64,000 nucleotides of DNA, from assembly GCF_900324485.2 (NCBI RefSeq), contig NC_046634.1:6403501-6467500 (forward strand), in the 5' to 3' direction. The position numbers were made by a program, and so were the translations under genes. A model generated the notes under the pieces. That model had not been told where the DNA came from. It did not search any database and saw only the letters and a list, made by a program, of their open reading frames with translations. Of the stretch, positions 1 to 25,350 are shown in pieces; the first letter of the stretch is position 1, and the number at the start of each line of letters is the position of its first letter. Source of the stretch: Mastacembelus armatus (taxonomy: Eukaryota; Chordata; Actinopteri; Synbranchiformes; Mastacembelidae).

Positions 1-499
1 TAGAGTGAGAGGCCCCATCGGTTCTTTGTGTCAGCCAGTCTGCGCTTCAGTCGAGTCCCCCAACTGTCTGAAACTGCCAGTCAGAGCCAGTTCAGAGCTC
101 TACAGTGTTAGGGTGGCTACGGTTAAAAAAGCCCTAGGAAAATAAAGGTGAAGCATCAGATTACCCTCAATGCAGATACTTTGCAAATAACTTCCCATGC
201 ATTTTAGTTGGTTTTGTAACAGACACAATCTTTAGATCACCCAAATATTTGTTTAAGTAGGGATTTACCCAGTTTCCTTGGGGGCGTCACATAAATGTGA
301 TTTCATCATATATGGGCAACAGATTGGCCTTTGAGTACCATTGTTTAGCTAGGACAGAAAAGTCAAAGATCCCAGTTTCGTCAGCGTATTTTCATGTATC
401 CTGTTACTCTCCTTCACTGATCTAAATAAGTTTTAGGGCCCGATACAAAGCACGATGCCCACATTTACTCACGCCATCCTCTTTTCTCTCTTTCCTTAG
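1..499 (+). other. zc3h12c: Intron or 5' flank of zc3h12c
   Basis: No convincing reading frame is seen here. The stretch ends in a pyrimidine-rich tract and an AG at 498-499 that looks like a splice acceptor (ttccttag), so it is most simply the 3' part of the intron before the first coding exon of zc3h12c. The promoter and 5' UTR exons would then lie outside the window. Confidence 0.5.
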
Positions 500-568
500 G
501 AACCAATGAGTCGAGCTTTGTGAGAGGGCAGCAGTCAGCCCGGTGTGCTGGATGTCTGTGACACATCC

Positions 569-3500
569 ATGGGCCAGAAGGACCATGTGGAGGCAGGTGC
601 AGACCACATCTTTGACCTGGGGCTGGACTTGGAGTATCTCCACGTAGCAGGGGCTGACCGGCAGGCTGGTGGTGCTGACGGGCCCCCTGCTATGGAGGAG
701 CAGGGGGAGAGCTCCAGTAACAGCAGTACCGCCAAATCCCCTCCGCTGGCTGTGGTTGATAGCGGCAGGTCCGATGCAGGGTGCGAGCCAGTGGCGTCTT
801 CCACCTCTACCATCACTGCTGGCCCTTATCCTGATGGAGGAGAAGGAGGGTCAGTTCACAGCAAGAACACCCACCAGCTGCTTTGCCGGACCCAGTGTGT
901 GGACTTAGGCACTGAGGGCCCTCCTGAGCTCCCATCTGAAATTTCATCAGAACTTGAACATGACACTCCTGCCCAGTCCCCAGCCAGCTCCCCATGCAGG
1001 CACCTGGCCGAGCCACCTTCTGTTCCCTCCACATCAGAGCAAACTCCCAAGGCTGGTGAGAAGGACTACCAGACTAAACTGGAGTTTGCTCTGAAGCTGG
1101 GCTACTCTGAGGAGACAGTTCGATTGGTGCTGTTCAAGCTGGGCCCCGACACCCTCATCAATGACATACTGGGAGAGTTGGTCAAACTGGGCACAAAGTC
1201 AGACAGTGATCAGCCAGCTGGATCATTAGCCTCTACCTCATCATCTTCATCTTCCTCTTCGTCTTGCGGTTGTTCTGATTTGCTGGATGGCCAGAGGTCA
1301 GACTCACCTGGACCTTCAGACTCTCTGAGTGACCAAGACAATCTGCGGCCGATTGTGGTGGACGGCAGTAATGTGGCCATGAGGTGAGCAGTCTGTTTCA
1401 GCTGTTAAAATAAAGGCAGGGAGTTAAATCACTGTAAAATATCTTTAACTGATACCACACAGCTGAAATGCACATATTTTGTGTTCATAGCTCTGTTGAA
1501 CTACATTAAAACCCAAAAACTTAATTTGCTCTCACCTTCTGACTCTTTGCTTTGCCTGGTAGCCATGGCAACAAGGAAGTGTTTTCCTGCCAGGGCATCC
1601 AGCTGGCTGTAGATTGGTTCCTGGAGCGGGGCCATCATAACATCACAGTGTTTGTGCCGGCGTGGAGAAAAGAACAGTCACGCCCTGATGCCCCTATAAC
1701 AGGTCAGTGCAAGAGGCAGTTTGACAAAAACATGCAGTCAATGCACATCAAACTGTCGAACTGTGATGATTCTCTAACCTCGCCATGTCTCCCTCCTCCA
1801 CAGATCAGGAGATCTTGCGTCGACTAGAGAAGGAAAAGATCTTGGTCTTCACTCCCTCACGGCGTGTCCAAGGTCGGCGTGTGGTGTGCTATGACGATCG
1901 CTTTATTGTCAAGCTGGCCTATGAGTCAGACGGCATAATTGTTTCCAATGACAACTACCGAGACCTGGCTAATGAAAAGCCTGAGTGGAAGAAGTTCATT
2001 GACGAGCGGCTGCTCATGTATTCTTTTGTCAATGACAAGTAAGTGGGAGTGGATGGGTTTTGTCAATATGACAGATCTTGGCAGCTTGGTGTCAAAAGAA
2101 CTGTGGGACTTGTCTATAATTTTCAAAACTGAGTAATAACGTTTTGTATTTCATTCACAGTTGTCACGACAGCTGATATTTAGCATTTGGGTTTAGACGA
2201 AGAATCAAAGCTCATTTCGTTCTGTCTGCCTCCACTTTACCATTTTCTTTAGACATTTCCATTCAGACTGGAAATGAGATCTGTAACCTAAAGAACATGC
2301 AGCATTATTCTTTAACAAATAGTGCTGTAAATATCTTGTCATCCCTTAGATTCATGCCCCCAGATGACCCTCTTGGCCGTCATGGCCCCAGCCTGGACAA
2401 CTTTCTGAGGAAAAAACCTGTCATGCCTGAGCAAAAGAAACAGCCTTGCCCATATGGTGAGAAAACATGTGCACTAATTTTTCTTTAATGCACATATACC
2501 AGTGTTTCACCAGTGTTAGTTATTCAGCCTCACTGATGATGTACTAGCCCCAGTCAGCTGTGTATTTCATCAGCAGTGTGAATCATTTTAACCTTTACTT
2601 ACTTACTATACAATCATATAATATATATTTCCCACAAAATCCTCTTTTTGCTTTAGGAAAGAAGTGCACCTACGGCCATAAGTGTAAGTACTACCACCCA
2701 GAAAGAAGTGCTCAGCCTCAGCGCGCTGTGGCTGACGAGCTGCGTGCCAGTGCCAAGACCTGTGTCACCACAAAGAACCAGGGGGACACTGGGCTGGTGA
2801 AGAGCCACAGTGTGCCAGCTGGCAGCATTGAGGCGAAAAAAGGTGCCCCAAAGAGACAGTCAGACCCCAGTATCCGAGCTCTGTCATACAGTGATGCTGA
2901 GGAGAAGCTGCTGTCAAAAGGGAGAGTGGAAAGCCAGAAGAACAGCTTGTGCGGTGGCAGCAGCATCAGTAGCAGTTCTAGTAGCAATAGTGGCAGTGGG
3001 AGTATAACCATGTCCCCAGCCCCAGGAGGCCCTCCATCTGGCCTCAGCCTTCCTCAGGACCAACAGTCCAGAGCAGCCACTCCTCATGGTCTCCTACCAG
3101 CTCCCAGCCATGACCTTTACCCTCACTGTGAGTCGCCAGACGTAAGTTACTACTCAGTAACGCGTGCCTACTCTGGCCTGAGCCTCTCCTCCAGACGGAG
3201 TCCAGACTGTCGCTTCCCCAACGACACAGACCTGCGGCTAGGCTCGATGGGCTCAGCGGGCTCCGAATGCGGCAGTGAAAGCAACGTGAGTTGCAGTAGC
3301 AGCTGTGACTCGTACAGTGAGCGGCCGTGTCCCAGCTGCCCTGCAGAGACCTTACTGGAAGACAGCATCCATTTTGCTAATCCCCATAGCTGCCTGTATC
3401 CCCACCATGCTGCATCAAACCATGAGCTTTGTGGCCTTCATCCTGCTGATTACACGAACATCCAACACAGCCACACGTCTAATACTAGTGTGCACAGTTA

Positions 3501-4269
3501 CCACCTGAATGTGACGTGTGGGCAGAGCTGTTCTCATGATCAGCCTCCAGCAGAGGCCTCCCTGAAGCGCCCTCTCTACCCCTTACCCCCTCATCTCCAG
3601 CACCAACCGCTGGCTACACGCTCCAGCTGTCCAGGTGACTACCACTCTCTGCCCCAGTCCAACTCTCACCCCCCGGGCTCTCCTCTTGGCCACTGCCTGG
3701 CCCCCACACGAACGGAGAGTGTATCGGACTCACATTTGTATGAACACCTCTCTACATCGCGCCATCAACTCCGACCAAAAGCTTTGCCCAGCTGGGACAC
3801 ATACTACAGGCAACCACCAATGCCACCGTCACGCTATGAGTCATCTTCCTATCAGGGCCTGCCAGAGACACGCCAGTCCTCCTGGCATACCCCTCCCTGG
3901 GCCCAAGACAGCTACACCCCCCACCACTCCTCACATCTAGCTCTCCACGCTTCCCAGACACATTACCTAAATCACCCACCACCTCTGGCACACTCTCGTC
4001 ACCCGCCTCACCCATCCAGTGCTCCTCTCCCACCTTACAGCACTCACCTGCCAGTGCCCACCCACGCACCCCCCTCCTACGTGCCGCAGCACCCAGAATC
4101 CCCTGCACACAGCCGCTATGGGGATGCGAGAGAGAAAGTATACGTCAACCTATGTAACATCTTTCCCTCAGAGCTGGTGAGCCGGGTGATGGCCAGAAGC
4201 CCCCACATCACAGACCCCCAGGAGCTGGCAGCTGCCATCCTGGCAGAGAAAGCCCAAACAGGCTACTGA
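569..4269 (+). CDS. zc3h12c: Regnase-3-type ribonuclease ZC3H12C
   Basis: Exons: 500-1383 (ATG at 569), 1563-1702, 1804-2038, 2350-2456, 2657-4269, joining in frame to 969 residues. Regnase-family proteins are cytoplasmic endoribonucleases that cut stem-loops in mRNA 3' UTRs and damp inflammation. The protein begins MGQKDH, like the ZC3H12C N-terminus. It has a UBA-like segment ([11 protein letters not shown]), a Ser run encoded near 1230-1266, and then the PIN nuclease: VVDGSNVAM at the exon 1/2 junction, [15 protein letters not shown], and [13 protein letters not shown] with its acidic metal-binding residues. The CCCH finger [17 protein letters not shown] is split by an intron. The last exon encodes a long Ser/His/Pro-rich tail, longer than in mammals, ending in a conserved block ([13 protein letters not shown] to AAAILAEK). 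That C-terminus and the N-terminus favour ZC3H12C over ZC3H12B. It is tail-to-tail with rdx, as at human 11q22. Confidence 0.93.
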
Positions 4270-7200
4270 AGAATGGAAAAGGAAAATGTAATCTCAAATT
4301 AGAAAACAGTTAAGAAAACAAAGTGTGAGTGGTTAGCATAAGCAGGCTAATGGGATTTTGCATTTGCGGTGCTTGAAAGTACACTGGGTTTGTGTAGTGG
4401 AATTTGAAATACTCAAATCCTTTTTTAATTGTCTGCAAGGGGAGCTGTTTCTTTTTAATGAGACAATGCATATGTTGAAAAGGATATAAAATGCTGAGGA
4501 TAATCCAGATCCCCCTGTAGCCACTGCACAGCCACAATTTTATCAACTTTCAGTGTGGAGAGGGGGAGTCACATGACAAAATCTATAACTTTGGCATGAA
4601 GTGCAAGTTGAGGCGATTGTTCTACACTTGTTGTCTTTTTTATTTATTTAGTGTCTTATTATATGTGTCTTTCACATACAGGACTTTTGTATCTAATTCT
4701 AAAGGCACTTTTTTGTTTTACAGTCAAATCATAAACTAGTTGGTATCACATACATTAAATATGACCAATATAAAGGATTCTTTTTTCACAATCTTTATGA
4801 CTGAATATTTAACAGATATGCACTGTACTTACGTTCGGGCATGAGTCAAACAGTATTTGAAAATAGCACATTTTCTTTCTTGCACCTGTGTAGCACCAGA
4901 GGGACGGGAATTTGTACTCCCCAATTAGAAAGTGCACTCACAGATAAGAATTCAAACATTTCTGTCACTTTCCTGGGATTTTAATATATGTGGCAAATCC
5001 CCAGTTATCACGACTGTTTCAAACTACTGTTTGACCAAGGTCTGTGTATTGTATCAATCTCTTCGTGTATGTTGTGCAGCTGTTAAGTGTTTTTTTTTTT
5101 CATGCTGGTAAAAAAAGGTGTCTGAAAGACAGTTGTCTTGAGATGACATCAGTATTTTGGTCAGAGTTGTAGCTGTAGAGATGGGTGACCCTGTCGTGTG
5201 TACCTTAGTTTTAGTAAGGGACATCTCTCTCTTTCTCTCTCGCGCTCTCTCTCTCTCTGGCCCTTTATTTCGGGTCACCTCTGGTTTCTGCTACAGATGG
5301 AACAAATGGTCCACATTAGTAAATGAAACAGATGTATTGTAAATATATTTAACAGATTCCCCTGCTGTGCTTTTGGCTAACAGAACATATTGTTGTCTGT
5401 AGCAGATCTCAGCTGAATCCACGTTAGACAGAGAAAAACCTTGTTTGATACAAATTGTATCATTAACTAAGTCGCTGATGTTATATACAGTACATGGACT
5501 TGATCTATCAAACTCTCTTGATGTATTAAATGATGAAATGCATTGATAACAGTTCTGTTCCAATCGAGATGTTCCATCTTTTAATCTTGTGGAAATAGCT
5601 TTGAGAAAATTACATACAAAACATAAGCAGTTGTCTGCCTACTATGTTTAGGTATTGCAACTTCCATATCTGCGCTTTTTGGGTTTGAAGCTGGCTTATT
5701 TTCTACAAGAGCTCAGTTAAAAATGGTGTGAGTAGTATATTATACACTTGAGAGTGAAAGTGAAGTAGTCTGCTTTTTCATGCAGACGTTGGGGTCAATT
5801 CCTTTTTAAGCTTTTTTATTTTGGAAAGTTTAGCTTGACATAAGGTTAAGGCTAATACACAATTATCTAGCTGTTGTTTCTGTAAGTCACAAATTGAGTG
5901 GACAGACCTCAACCATGTGTAATAAGTTTTATACTTATTCAGTCCCATATCCTGTGCTGGCCATTTTGAATGACTGTAACACATCAGTGAAGCTTTACCT
6001 GAGGTATTTGCAAATATACAAAGCAGTTTTTGGCTGAAGTCTTTAAAGAACCATAAAGAATACAAAGAAATCCTGACAATTACAGCTGCTTAACTGTGCT
6101 AGGAAGTTCATCCAGCTGACATGAAAGCTGCTTTACACACATTAAATTAAAACTGCTGAGGCTGACTGAGCACTTACTAAATGAATACAAAGCATTTTTT
6201 TTGCCTTGTATTGTTACAGGGAATGTCCACTGGTCAGGTCAGGTGTTTTATTACACACTGACCTGTTCCGGATGTAAATTGCCTATGGTCTACTGCATGT
6301 TAGGAAGGCCCAAGAATGTCAGTTCTGCTGCACTTTTAACAGCAGTATATTAAATATTTTAAACGAGGCATTAAACTATCTGTGACTATGCCACATTGCT
6401 GTTGGATATTAAAAAGTAATGTTAGGTTGTCGCTGCAGGCTGTACTTGACCAGCTAAAACCCACAAAAGTGTAAAGCCAGTTCAAAATGGCCACCAGGGA
6501 ATTGAAGTCTACCCACTGAGCTCATCATAAAGTTCATCACAAGCCAGCTACCTATAGCCCACTGATTTCTTTCCTGTATCCAGCGTGTCACATTGTACAC
6601 ATATTGAATACTAGTACGATAACACATGCTGCGGATGAGAGCAAACCTTTGTGTGTATTGAAGAAGCGCCTTCTCTCTGGCCTCCTGGCACTGTGTGTCA
6701 GTGTAGCACCTGAGCGTGGGCCCAAAGTAATGCCTCTTCATGGCATTGTGCTAATGACACATCCAATACTCTGAACTATGTTCAGCTAATTGTTATGCAT
6801 GTTTTAATTTGTTTTGGTTTCTGCCTGTTTCTTTGTGCTGACTTTGTGTACATTGTGGCCTGTCCTTGAAGTTTGTCTTGCTGTTACTGTGACATGACAC
6901 TAGCTGTTAAGATGCCTCTAGGTTTCACTGTACACAAAACTGGATTTTTTTTGTGCTCGTTATTGTTTATCAGATAGTATAGCACCTTCCTGTTATGTAC
7001 AAGATAAGGTCCAGTACGAATGCTGTCTTGTTTTCTATACGGCTTAAAATTTGCTCCAAAGGATCAGGAAGCATGTTATGGAATGCGTCCCACTTTATCC
7101 ACCGTTGTTTGCTTTGGAATTACCCTCGATCATCAATAGCGATAATGACAGTCATAACCTGATTTTTGTGCTATAGATAAAACAGTGCTAAACAGGCCAA

Positions 7201-7301
7201 GACACTAATAGAACAAATGTCCTCTGGTTTGAATATTTACATTTTGCCAGTGTAACCGATTATTGTGATATTCTCAACTGTAACTGTGGTTGTTCATTAA
7301 A
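4270..7301 (+). other. zc3h12c: Probable zc3h12c 3' UTR
   Basis: This AT-rich stretch follows the zc3h12c stop and has no supported coding frame. It holds a CT-rich simple repeat (5224-5258), a Pumilio-type UGUANAUA match (TGTAAATA near 5339) and several AU-rich patches. A possible ATTAAA poly(A) signal lies at 7296-7301. The 3' end is an inference; an earlier site is possible. Confidence 0.45.
5224..5258. repeat. CT-rich simple repeat
   Basis: A run of CT dinucleotides with a central CGCG interruption, inside the presumed zc3h12c 3' UTR. Confidence 0.85.
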
Positions 7302-8565
7302 GAGAGCACTGCTACAAAAACATGGTATCCATTGATTCAAGGCTTGTTTAAGTACCTACAATATACCAATTTCCACACATACCAGGTTTAAAAAAGAAAA
7401 ACAGAAAATTCATTAATATCTAATTATAGTTACATAATTTTTCAAACGACAGAATGACGCTAAAGATCCTCTGGTTTCAAATGTAGTATGGGTCCCATGG
7501 TTGGACCAAACAATAAATACGTACATACACACATACATACAGTGACTCATTTTGGCCTCTGGCAATTTTTGACGTTTTAAACATTTAATAAAAACAAGTC
7601 AGCAGATTAAGTAAAAATCTATTACAAATAAATCTTTTGGGGGGAGGGAAGACTCTCTCCAGAGGGCACATGACCTCAGACCAGGGATAGGATTCACATT
7701 TTATACAATAACAAGCTGAAGCACACAACGAGGGTAAAGTTGTCAAGTTTTTGACAAAGCCTAGCCTTTAACCGTACTGCTAATCGATCTGCAACTGTAG
7801 AGATCAGTATATCAGTTTAGTGAGGCACCCAGCCAATCTGACAGGTTCAAAAGGATTTTTAAACAAGAGTTAGAAAAGCTTTTTCTTGTTAATATGTCAG
7901 GAAAACACTTGGGAGTATTTTACCATCTGTAGATAAAAATACTCCTTCAATCAATTTTATTCAAGCAAAACATTAAAAATGAAGGAGCCTGAATACTACA
8001 CAATGCATTAAATTGTGGATACTGAATAATACAAAACACAGGCTCAAAATGTAAAACTTTTATTTGTGAATCAATGAAATGAGCTGTAATCCATCTGTTT
8101 CTTCTATCTTAAGGAATACTAATATGAACATAAAGAGAAAAACAACGGCAAAACATGACAGCTGGTGCCAGCATCATCACAGAGGCAAGCTTCATGGGAG
8201 GGGGGGCAATAACTTTCTGTTGTTGAGATGAGCTTGGGTGTGAACGATTTGAGAGTGTGGCATGTCAACAGAAGTTTTCCCCTCCAATGAAGCTGCACAG
8301 TATACTGATGCATGCTGCTGGTTTAGGGTCTTTGAACACAACACAAAACTATGAGCTGGAAGCACAGAATCTTCTTTTTTTGTTTTTTTTAAACCTGCTA
8401 TGGCAAGCACAACACTAACAATGTCCACTTGAAGTTAAACAAAAGGCAGGCGTCATTGTCTTGTTTTAAACAAGTGCGTTGTTTTTAAAACTATTAAAAC
8501 ATTTTTTACCTACACAAGCTGTCATGTATAGCGTAACAAATAATACAATAAACATTTTTCATCAT

Positions 8566-8571
<6 letters not shown>

Positions 8572-8600
<29 letters not shown>
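8572..8600. repeat. Poly(A) homopolymer, 29 nt
   Basis: An uninterrupted A run. No SINE body with A and B boxes is visible upstream, so I call it a simple homopolymer rather than a retroposon tail. Confidence 0.9.
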
Positions 8601-8602
<2 letters not shown>

Positions 8603-9480
8603 CAGAAATGCACCCTAGAACATATTTTCGGCTCTGCAAAGGCAGAATTAGTTTGTTGTCTGAGCACAAATAAATGCTGTTAGATGAGAATTTATAACAT
8701 TTTAGGTGAAGAAATTATTTCATTTGCTCTGAAAAATACACAAATCAGAGCGAGGTCCCTCTATAATATAATACTCTAATACAAAGTCTCTCACGCCCAT
8801 GAATCCAATGTAGATCTGCAGATGGTCTTTAAACTTCTGAGGAGACACTGTACTTTATTTTGACTAATTTACATGAGATGCATCATTTCAAAGAGCTCTC
8901 ATCTCCAGGAGACACTTCAGAGCCAGCCCTCACCACCACCAACTCATGGCTCCTAGGAACTCACACATTTATCAGGACTATCAAGGACAAATGACCTAGC
9001 TCCTTCTGAAAATGCTCTGTATGCAGTGTATCTCTAGTCCGATACCTGCAGGATTAATATGTTCACTTTCCTCATGGTTTGAGGTTTTTTGGGACAAAAT
9101 GAAAATGACCAAAAAAATCTGAGCAAGATCAATCCAGGAGAGACCACTGAGTAGGACTAGCTTCAAGTGAAGAAACCAGAAATAACACTGATCTCACTTT
9201 ACCAACGTACAACCACAATGCAATTAAGCTCAGAAGAAAAAACAAAAAACAAAATAAAATAAAAAAAAAACAGCCTGCCCAGGAGCACTGCCCAAGGATG
9301 TAAACTTACTATTTTGTATTTTTTGGAAAGGGAGGTTGCAGCACTGAGTGTTTGACTGTCAGTCACCACTGCTAACATTACTGAGGTAGAGATTTGTCCC
9401 CGGTTGAGGACTGATGTTTTCATAAGCTCCCCAGCCAGAATGGTTCCAGGCCTCAGCTTCCACACTTGTACATGCTGTGA

Positions 9481-9606
9481 CGCACACTCACGCACACTCA
9501 CGCACACTCACGCACACTCACGCACACTCACGCACACTCACGCACACTCACGCACACTCACGCACACTCACGCACACTCACGCACACTCACGCACACTCA
9601 CGCACA
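9481..9606. repeat. Decamer minisatellite (CGCACACTCA)12
   Basis: Twelve back-to-back exact copies of the 10-bp unit CGCACACTCA fill 9481-9600, followed by a broken copy. Because 10 is not a multiple of 3, all three frames cycle through the same dipeptide-rich pattern, which creates long but meaningless reading frames on the plus strand. It lies in the probable rdx 3' UTR. Confidence 0.97.
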
Positions 9607-10859
9607 CAGCTGGACAGAGACAAACAGCATGGACACATCACACATTTGTCTGTTCCTCTCTCTGCCCATTCAATAGCCTGGGTTCCTTTGTGGCCTGGTA
9701 GGCAGAGAAAACCATCTATGGTAACTGGGAATGAAACACTGGGATGCAGCAGGAAAAAAAAAAAAAAAACATAAACCAAGAAACACAGCTCTACACAACT
9801 ACCAATTAGCTTATCTCCTTAACACTTTTAAGCTTGAGGGCAATAGCTCAGTGGCACAAGCTTATTACATGCTACCCTATCACCTCATCATGTAAAAAGC
9901 ACTTTCCCTTTGTTACCTTTGCTACATTCATTTATGAAAACCTGCCATGTGAAATGTTGGGCGGCTCTTTTCCCTACGAGGGTCAATCATTAGTTTCAGT
10001 CACAGAAAGGATTTTCACCAAAATCGGAAAATACTGCTATCCTTGCTATTCAGCCTCAGTGAAGCCATTAAAATACTGCAGCATCATTTTATATAAACGT
10101 AACATTTAAACAACAGTTTGAATTGACTGAACAAAGTGAATTGACCTCAGCTATCAAATGACTTACTGATGCAGGACAACTAGCAAGTTTAGTCGTTGAA
10201 ATGTTCTGACATGACGTAACATAGCAGCGCTTTGACACTGAATGCATATAATGACCTCATTTATCCGTAAACTCGTAAACTCAGAACGTTTTCATAACTG
10301 AGACTAAACCCAGCATCAGTGTGTTCAACAGACAACTGTAAAAGAATGGCATCATCAATAAAACGAGTCAAACAATGAGGAAAAGAACTTCAAAACAAGG
10401 AGAGAACAGGAAATCTTTAACTGAAGACATGATACTAAAGCTTTGCAATACAAGTCATTAGACAAAACAAAAGGAAACAACAGAACTCACTCACTATGGC
10501 CACGTATGTTCAAAATAAAATTATCCAATCGCTTCGATTTTGGTTTGTCAGTTCCTTTCCCCTGCGCTGAAGGATTACAAATTACCTCTGCCGTTCAACG
10601 ATGTCTGCTGTTCAAAGTGACATGTAAGCAGCTCCAAATCGTGGAGATATCCAAACTTCCAAAGTAGAGATGTGGGGTAGGACTTTGGCAAAGATTAACA
10701 AGATGATTTCTCAAGATTGCCTTTCTGAGGGGGATTCACTGGGTGAATAAGGACGGCAGTATCAAATGTCCATGAAAAAAAAAAAGCATCCACCGAGGGG
10801 AAAGTTTGGGAACAAGTACCCCTGAGCGAAAGCAGGCCAAGGAGATACAAGCGCTGTTC

Positions 10860-23352
<12,493 letters not shown>

Positions 23353-23432
23353 TTTTGCTTCCTCTCCTCCTTACACCCAAAAGCTGAGGGAAAACCCGTC
23401 ACAGGACGGCAACAACACCTGTTTCACAGGAC
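23353..23432 (-). other. rdx: rdx 5' UTR part of the start exon
   Basis: The minus strand reads a clear acceptor (CTTTCAG) just before 23432, about 80 nt ahead of the ATG at 23352. The start codon exon is therefore spliced to at least one upstream non-coding exon. Confidence 0.6.
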
Positions 23433-25132
23433 CTGAAAGTGAAACAAAGAATGTTTGCATTAGGTACGCAGTAGGTGAAACAACATGAGCAAAAGTCTAA
23501 GAAGAAGAAGTCATATGATTTGGCAAGAAACAATGCATCTTATTTCAATAATGAACGTTTTGTCTTTTATTTAGTAAACAGTTTCATTCATGAAAGTCTT
23601 GGTAAAGACCTGATTCAGAGATGTGTATAATAAAGCACATAAAGCAATAAATAACAAAATACAGTTCCAGAGATAAGAAACAAAACCACTCATAGCAAAG
23701 GGTGAAAGTGGAGTGCCTTAAAGAATCAATGAAGAATGAAAATCAAAGACGAAATGAATCAAATTACTGAATCTGTTAAACACTGCGAAGGAAGAGTTTT
23801 GCATTCATTCCCAACAAGCACTTTAACTTCGCTTAAGTGTACATACGTTACACCACAATGTTGGTGAGAATATAGATAGACAGTAATTTTAGTGACTCAA
23901 TGGATACTGTAAAAGCCACCAGTTACACTTTATCAAACTAAAATATCTGTCTGACATAAAAATTAATGCACTGTGCATCTCATCATTGCATGCCAACCCT
24001 TAATTTGACTAGTGTAGGTAACAAAAGAAAATAAAAAAAAAAAAAAAATCAGATTTGATATGGATGCTGAGTATGGTCTGACAGTCTTTTACTCATTTAG
24101 ATAGTTATGTCTGACAGTTTACAAAGTGTTCTCCCAGCAGAGCAATAACCCATTATAACCTCGGTTAACAGAGACTGTGCATCTTGCTAGAGGGCCCTCG
24201 AGCAAATGGGATGCTTTCCGTCACTGGTGCTACCAACCAGTTCAGATGACAGTTTTTCCAGTCCAAGCATAGTAAACCAGCCTTTGCCATTAATGCATTT
24301 TCATTAAACACCCTCTTGTCCTGTTCAGCCTACAAATTGGGAAAGCTATTTTATACTAAATAAGCCTTTCCTAGCAATACCTTAGTGTAAAAAAGGCATC
24401 TATACACACACCTAATATTAAAACCTATACCCAGATAACCATATTCATTTTAGGACCTAAAAAAGACAATAAATAGACTCTTCTAGTACTTAAAGGAATA
24501 ATATTAAGTTAGTTAGGATTATTAATGAAAGTTAATCGCTGGCAGAACAATTATGCGATAGACGTATTAGTTCAGGTAACAAAAAAAATGTTTCAATATT
24601 TGTAAAATGTAAAAATATTTGAGGTTGGCGTTTTGTGAAGACACTTGTAGCTTGTCACCAATTTGCTTATTTACCCGCCGAGACTTTGCTTCCGTTTTAA
24701 CCACAATTTAACCAAATGTTAGTCTGTTACATAGTTTAAAACAACACCACACGAAGTAAAACACACAAATTCATCCAAGGCCCTTTTTCCCCCCTAGATT
24801 CACTCGGTAGAATAATACTGTTATAAAAAATAAAATAAAAACACGCCAGACGAAAAGCTGACATTTTTAAGCTAGTGGGTGTAGTCTACATAACGGGACG
24901 AGCCTAGCCCCTAGTTAAGTTTTAAAGCTCTCATTAATTCACCGAATTTACCTCCAAAAAGAAGCAGAAACCTCAGAAATGCGTGTTAAGTCTTTTTAAG
25001 AAAGGCTAGGCTGTGTTTACAGACTATTTAAAGGACACAACTTCGTACAAGTCAACATTTATATCGCATAAAAACGAAGGGGTCGACCACGAGGATATCC
25101 GCTATCTGCGAAACTTGAAGGAGGCAACTCAC

Positions 25133-25350
25133 CGGGGGACGAAGTGTGTCTTTAAACTGATACACAGCCTGGTATCTTCTGCTGAAACAAAATATCCACG
25201 GTAGAAAAATTAGTTGTAGCTCCTCTTTCTTATCTCACCGTGTTTCTACCGAAAATAAATCCTCACAGTCATGGAAAAACAATGAAGTCTCAGCCGCAAC
25301 CATAAGACGATTTGGGGTTCCGCTGTCGAGCCCGCCAAAATACAACACCA
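25133..25350 (-). other. rdx: Candidate non-coding exon 1 of rdx and its promoter side
   Basis: On the minus strand a strong donor (CCCCCG then GTGAGT) falls at 25133/25132, in a stretch richer in CpG than its surroundings. This fits a housekeeping-type first exon spliced to the acceptor at 23432. The 5' edge near 25350 is a guess. No TATA box is evident. Confidence 0.35.

Larger units (their letters stand above)
7302..10859. other. Convergent 3' region between zc3h12c and rdx
   Basis: No gene is seen. The two neighbours converge here. A TTTATT at about 8059 reads as AATAAA on the minus strand and could end a long rdx 3' UTR of about 2.8 kb running from the rdx stop at 10860. A 29-nt poly-A run (8572-8600) and a decamer minisatellite (9481-9606) lie inside. 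The UTR assignment is inferred. Confidence 0.4.

Noticed and set aside
3752-4108. Minus-strand 118-codon frame
   Set aside because: It lies antisense to the last coding exon of zc3h12c and is a shadow of that GC-rich exon.
5115-5135. Small stem TGTCT-GAA-AGACA in the zc3h12c 3' UTR as a Regnase self-target
   Set aside because: The stem is only 5 bp and the GAA loop is not the pyrimidine-purine-pyrimidine loop Regnase proteins prefer.
8572-8600. Poly(A) run as a retroposon tail
   Set aside because: No target duplication and no recognisable element body is seen upstream.
9404-9701. Plus-strand open frames of 74-90 codons with HAHSRTLT repeats
   Set aside because: They are produced by the 10-bp minisatellite, which has no stop codon in any plus-strand frame.
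9835-9905. tRNA-like A box (TAGCTCAGTGGC)
   Set aside because: No B box follows at the right distance and no cloverleaf can be drawn, so neither a tRNA gene nor a SINE is supported.
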